DNA from: Orthonyx spaldingii
Lineage: Eukaryota > Chordata > Aves > Passeriformes > Orthonychidae
DNA: 64,000 nucleotides
Reading direction: 5' to 3'
Assembly: GCA_013397795.1 (NCBI GenBank)
Contig: VZTJ01000294.1
Location: 4,717,143 to 4,781,142 of the forward strand
Numbering within the stretch: the first letter of the stretch is position 1; each line of letters opens with the position of its first letter. The notes under the pieces are model-generated. The model made no database searches, had not been told where the DNA came from, and saw only the letters and a program-made list of their open reading frames with translations. Positions 58,301 to 64,000 of this stretch are shown piece after piece. A program made the translations under genes and the position numbers.

Positions 58301-61300
58301 TTTAAATGATGTTGCATAATACAAGAAGGAAACAACCCACCACCCAAATTCAGGCTTTACACAGTTGGATAGTCACCCACAACTTCCCAGTTAGATGCCA
58401 GTTTCTTCTTTTGGTTTTTCCAAGGTAGTTTTCTAAGTATAGAAATCCCATTCGCTCAAAAGAAAAAGTACTGTTCTTTTGGTGAATATGTACCACTGCA
58501 CTTAAATGTAGAAAAAAGTAGGATGCTACATGTCCCTAAACCATTTAATGCACAGGCAAACTGTAAATAGCAACTCTTGCACTACGCAGTCTTGTACATA
58601 AATAGGACAGATCTGGGTCTGACCCCCAACCCTCTTCTCATCAAGCGCTCTGAGCATTTCTACTAGGATAGTACCAAGCAGGTTATCATCACTAACTTGT
58701 GAGCTCTTATCTTAAAGAAGTCTTTACTTTCCAAGATCATATAAAAAAGCAAATAACAAAACTTTGTTTTTGCTTTTTCTTCCCTACTTTTCATGGTAAG
58801 TTCTATGACTTGTAAGATGTGCGTGGGGTAAATTCTATAGATCAGTGAACTCTTGAAATCTGCTCTTGAGCTGGTGTAGAAATTATGTAGATACCTCGCT
58901 TCTTAAAGAACTATATATTAAGAAATTATTTTTTATAAAGTATTAAGAATATAATGTACACACAGTATATTTTCCTCACTGATAAATGGCCTCAGGATAT
59001 TGTTAACCTGGTAAGCAAAGTGAGAGTGACAGTTCTGTGTTCTGTGCTGTGGTGAACACTTGCTTGAAGTGCTGCAGGAGGTGGGCTTTTTTACCCCCCA
59101 TAAAATCAAATACATTTACATTATACCACCCTCCCAAAAATTTCAATATCTATTTTAAAAGAAAGGAAGTTAAACTGAAGAGGCAGGACTTGAAAATGAG
59201 AACTATATACAGATGGCTTGTGAAACCTGAATTTTACCTCATATGCCCACATTTATGCAATGCAGTATCACTGCCTGATTCACTGAACAGGAAGCCTGCA
59301 AAAAGGGGGAAAATTATGAAGAATCAGAGTACTGTGTATCTGACATTTTCTAACATTCAAGCCTATGACTTTGTAACCTCAAGGACACTCCTAAACATGG
59401 TTTCTTAGTTTCTAATCCATCAACTGCTGTATTAGGACAATAGAGTTAAAGACAGTATCAAAATGGTAGCAGGACTATATCGAGGTGCCACAAACTGCTT
59501 CATCCCTGTCATTCAACCACTTGTACCCATCCATCTGAGCCTCAGCTCTGGCCTAGGTGTCACCAGCAGGTTGGGTTTGGTGCCATACGCCTCAGCAGAG
59601 GCTACAGGTCTGTGTATGTGTTCGGATTTGCAGCAGAACTGTGTAGAACTCTCCGTGTTCTGTGATGCCCTGGTTGGTATGTCAGGATGTAAATGCTGTC
59701 TAGAAAACGAGCTTATAGAGTCTTTATCTCCCAGGTCTGTGCTGTTCTGCTTTTCCTATCCTCTCCTGACACATCACCGAGCCAACTCATGCCAGGTGCC
59801 AATTCAGACAGCCCAGAAGATGGAGGAAACAACTGGTTTGGGACTGCTCTGTAATCTGCCCATAAAACTCATGTTTTTCCTACAAACAGAAGTGAGAACG
59901 GTAATTAGCCCCAGGAGAGATCTCAGGAGAAAGTAGTTCTGAGCAGACCGTTCCTGGGTGCCAAGTTAAAATAGTTTAAATGCCCAAACTTGAGGATGTG
60001 CAGGATACAACTGTGGGACATGAGAAGGTAAGCAACTGCTGAGCCCAGGACTGCAGGTAGTTTTATGTAAAAACCAGTTAAAGTGCTGGTAGGAATGCAG
60101 TCCTCAAGGACAGAGAACTGCAGCAGTGACAGCAGCTCCACAGCAGGAAAGGCAGGATCAAACTGTGCTGCCCCTCGCAGTTAGAGCTTCCCCCCGTGCC
60201 CTCAGCAGTGATTTTGTTCCCTTTAAATGTTACCATCTGTTGCTGACCAGAGCCCAGTGGCAGGAGCAGAAGGCAGATGTATGTCAGGGCAGCCGGCTGT
60301 GCCCTCTCTGTCCTGGTTTGGGTGACCAGGTATGACGCTCTGCCAATGTCACTTTTAAAATAACACACACCTCAGCATGCTTCTTTGCATCTTGCCTTGT
60401 TCCTTGGGAGTGACATGCATCTTACACTAATGCAGTAATGTTCTGATTATTATTTATCATTATCCTTTGAAATACTAAAGGCTTAGCATTTTACTTCCAT
60501 GTTGTTTCCCGTCCATATCTTGGGCAGGCATTGTTTATTCTCAAAGTGTGTGTTGTTTCTCATACACTATTTTTCTAAACACTTTATCCCTTTTTAAATG
60601 TAGGACTGTGAAAGTCCAGTTTGTGAAGGGGATGATTGAATTTTACATCAACTGTGATTGCTATGACAGTTGTTTTAAGGATTTAATGGAATCTTTGTCC
60701 ACAATAATTCCTGCTCGTAGCAATAACTCTGTGATAGGATGGCAGTTTTGGAATTCTGAGCCTATTCTCATCCTAATTTCATCTCTGCAAAGTAGAAAAA
60801 CAATACAGTTGCTTTAAACTTCTATTAGACCTAAGTCTGAATCTTCTGGCTTTAGAAAGATTAGATCACTGTAATTTCCCCACAGCACAATAACAGAATA
60901 GAGCTGCTCCTAGGCATTGCTCACTGGAATGGTGACTATTTCAGAGAACCTACAGCTGCATGATGGACTCCCTCAGGAGCTGAAGTCAGCTAAAGCCTGA
61001 AGAAAAAATATTGGTTTACCCTGTACTTCTGAACCAAAGTAAACTGTAACCCAAAGAAAATATCAAAGGAGTGGCAATGTGCCAGACTTTGTCCAGAAAT
61101 TTGCTGTGAGCTTCGTCTCTTTGAAAATGACCAGAATCACTCATATATTTTTGACTTATATTAGGATGGCATAAAATGCCTTTTCCAGCAGATTGTATCC
61201 ATACAGCCAGTTTGTGTGACAGAAGCATTTGTTCTGATGGTTAGCAAAACGCTGATCTGCAAAGCTCCCAAATAGAACTTCACATTTATTTTCACTTGTT

Positions 61301-64000
61301 TATGCTAATGTGATAGCTAAATAAAAATTCTTGGACTTCTTTGATATATAGATATAAATGTGTGTGTATATATATATTTACTGTCTGTATGGTCCTCTAA
61401 TCATTGACTTCTCTGTTCTTTAAAATTTCTTAAAACCTGTAATCCCAACAGAGTTTTAAGTACTTTTTTTTTAGAAAGATAAAAACAAATACCTGGGAAA
61501 TGATGATTTCTAAATAAATGTTCTAAAATGTCACATAAGATTATGCATTAGCTAATAAGGAAATAAAATAATACTTTTAGAGATCCTAGAAATTTTTTTA
61601 TCATCTAGGTCTGGTAGGACTTGTGTGAAAGGAGGCTGCAAATTTTTTTTGGAAGCTTGTGACTTTGGTCACTTCACCACAATTATTTACTAAAACAAAA
61701 CTTTCATAACTGATACTTGAGGCTGGTATGGATGCAACTCTCAGTATAAGTTCTACAATATAATTCTGATTCATGTGCTGAAAAGCTGCTGTCAGGTTTT
61801 CCCTGTGACTCAGGCTTTGGGGAGTAGAAGTCCCCCTACACTGCGTATTCAGATATCTGGGGTCTTGGGCAAATTCACTGCATTTGATGGGAATCTTGTT
61901 ATCAACCACTCTGTGACTGCCCCAATGAATATGCGCATCTTGGGTGTAAAACTTCCTTCACAGAAATGACTTTACACTCCTCAAGGCCAGGAGAAATATC
62001 CAGCCTAATATTTCTACCCTTTGCTTGTCTCTCATTACCGTTACAAAGTCAATTTTTTTTTCTCTGTCACCACCTTAATTTATACACTGCCATCAAAAGG
62101 AGTTTTTATTGCAGGATGAATAGAAAGTATTACTGCTTGTGCAAGATGACAGAATTAATGTACATTTCTGTAAAACCTTCTATGTCTGCATTAATTTTCT
62201 TAATTTTTTTTTGATAGGTCTTACGCTTATTTATTTTTTTCTTTCTGTATCCATTTAAATGTTAAGTAGAATCTCAGAGGACTAGATAATTATAACTGTG
62301 ACAGTTAACAAATCTGATTTCAAGGCCAGTCCAAATAAAAAAATGATAAATATAAACCAATAAACCATAATTGATACCATCATTTAGCTTTGTTCAAACT
62401 AGGCTTGCCTTTTTCCATTTCCTGTATTTGAAAATTGTTGGTATGGAAAAGTTATGGTTCCATCAGACCGTTGCAGGAGGTGGTATTTTAAAGGAGAATT
62501 TTTTCATGAGCAAAATAACAAGCAGTAACCTGAAATCAGTTTGTGGGTTGCTCAGAAGCCAGTCCTGCACCTTATCCTTTTCCTGCATCCTCTGACCTCC
62601 TGCTCAGCAGAGTAGGCCTGTTTCTGAAATATAGGCATAGTCTGGAACAATATGTCAGTGACCAGGCTGCTCCAGAAAGAAAAAGATAAAATTTTATAAA
62701 ACAGTACTTTCAAATGTTAGACACTTCCAGTGAAAAGATTTCATAGAAATTGTTGAAACATCAAATTGCCAAAATGCAATGATGCAGTAAAGTTTTAACT
62801 GTTGTGGTTAGCTATAGGCCAGACTCAGCAGAAACAGAGGTCAGTCCCAAAAGGTTTTGTTCAAAATGACTGAAACCATCACTGGCAAAGAACACTGTCC
62901 CAAATGCACCAAAGAATATAAAATATTCAGTGGTTTGGAAAAACAGCTATTTAACAATGAAACCAAGGTGAAAGACAGACTCCCTGCAGCCCCAAATTCC
63001 GATTGTCTTGGCAGTCTCTGCCCAAGCTAGTTTTAGTAAGCCAAGATATACAACTGCCTGCAGTCTGCAAAGCCAAACAGATGAATTCCTTAATCCCATA
63101 AGCAACTGAAGGCAGAAATTATGATGACGTTTGATTTACAGAGAAGAAAACATTGATAGTACATTACTAAATGAATGCTCAGATTTCTGGGACAGTTGAG
63201 TATTTGCTTACTGTTTTTTCAAACACACCTAGATACTTTTATTTGGTACAGCATTGCACTAAACTACTATAAAAATCAATTATTTTTCTCAAAGACATTT
63301 GTATGTCATGTAGAAGCACAAAATGAGATTAAAGCGTTTTAAGTACTTAAATCCATTTTCCTTATCTGTGCACAGCAAACTGTTCTGTGGTGCTCTACAG
63401 GATTTTTCAGTACTTGAGAAAGATGAGGAAGTAAATGCAGCTAAGCCTAATTAAAAAATGCAAATGATTTTGCTAAACAAAGATGTCAAGTGAAAATACT
63501 CCATAGCAGTGACTATGAGAGACTGATTGGACTCAAGTTCCACCTGCTTGAGGTCTCTGGGGTGTCTGAATGGGCAGGTATTGCCAAGGTGTAAATGTAT
63601 CTATCAGCTGGATAGAAAGAGTAAATTGTGCATCATACAACTAGATATAGGCTGTCAGATCAGAAGCTAAAACACCAATATCTGGAACAGTGTATTTGGT
63701 TTTGTTTTTTTAAACTGAGCTAGCTCTTTCTTACTTGCCTCTACTACTATAAAGGTGCTTATCACTTCATTCTAATACCCAATGTGTTCCAACCCCACCA
63801 CCATCTTTTTAAGTAAAATGTTAGTATGCATAATAGTTCAGACCATGCATCTCATTTTTGTTCTGTTTTTCACACAGTGGGGCAGGTCTGCAGTGTTTTG
63901 CTGTCCTTGGGCTTAAGTTCCTTTTGTTCTGGACTACAGTGGGGGAAGAAGGAATGGGGAAGTGGCACTTGCAAGGCAGCAGGAAAAACCAACAGCTCCA
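55304..64000 (-). other. SPHKAP: Presumed 5' intron of SPHKAP, no exon found
   Basis: About 8.7 kb of AT-rich DNA upstream of the first visible exon. I looked on the minus strand for the human N-terminal motifs (such as STDYWLQNQR and MPCQIGFVEDK) and did not find them, so the sequence is most likely one long intron that continues past the window. The longest frame, 157 codons at 59463-59936 on the plus strand, has no family match. A TA/TG repeat lies at about 61342-61380 and a T-run at about 57397-57410. Confidence 0.65.
61342..61380. repeat. TA/TG microsatellite
   Basis: Alternating purine-pyrimidine tract: GATATATAGATATAAA, then TGTGTGTG, then TATATATATA. It is short and imperfect. Confidence 0.75.

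Noticed and set aside
61601..61909. 102-codon minus-strand frame considered as an N-terminal SPHKAP exon
   Set aside because: It contains none of the N-terminal SPHKAP motifs and no fitting splice sites.
1..64000. A CRISPR array, bacterial operon, integrated virus or new multi-gene system
   Set aside because: There are no regularly spaced repeats, no ribosome-binding-site organised gene clusters and no retroviral or other viral reading frames. The window is ordinary vertebrate DNA with two known genes.

Overview
The window is vertebrate nuclear DNA, almost certainly avian. Genes are split into short exons with GT-AG introns, the base composition is AT-rich apart from one CpG island, and several 5'-truncated CR1 LINE copies end in the typical 'CATTCTATGATTCT' tail. 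CR1 also occurs in crocodilians and turtles, so 'bird' rests on the CR1 types, the compact introns and the close match of the proteins to bird and mammal orthologues. The species cannot be fixed from this sequence.

Two protein-coding genes are present and point towards each other. (1) DAW1 (dynein assembly factor with WD repeats 1, formerly WDR69), plus strand, is complete. All 13 coding exons between 9751 and 28849 can be joined in one frame. They give 415 residues from the AUG that matches the mammalian start (9787), or 427 from an in-frame upstream AUG in a strong Kozak context (9751). The start lies in a CpG island (about 9646-10040) and an AATAAA follows the stop at 28908. (2) SPHKAP (SPHK1 interactor, A-kinase anchoring protein), minus strand, is incomplete at its 5' end. 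Nine coding exons between 55303 and 35449 give 1610 residues plus the stop. One exon of 3733 bases (44456-48188) supplies about three quarters of the protein. The exons for the first roughly 80 residues were not found and probably lie beyond the right edge. DAW1 next to SPHKAP is the vertebrate order I know from human 2q36.

Layout: 1-9645 is intergenic, with CR1 fragments at about 5383 and 9147. 9646-28930 is DAW1. About 28930-33500 is intergenic, with a CR1 remnant at 29003. About 33500-35448 is the probable SPHKAP 3' UTR and flank, which carries a MIR-like SINE fossil. 35449-55303 holds the visible SPHKAP exons. 55304-64000 is probably a 5' intron of SPHKAP without recognisable exons.

The two genes have unrelated jobs: DAW1 delivers axonemal dynein arms in motile cilia, and SPHKAP anchors type I PKA, chiefly in excitable cells. 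They are neighbours rather than partners. I found no rRNA, tRNA, CRISPR array, bacterial-type operon or novel multi-gene system. The points most worth a second look are the alternative DAW1 N-terminus with its overlapping X-box-like site, the phospho-FFAT-like motif and amphipathic helices of SPHKAP, a perfect 17-bp inverted repeat at 42037-42075, a nested palindrome cluster at 43412-43457, and the MIR-like fossil in the SPHKAP 3' region.
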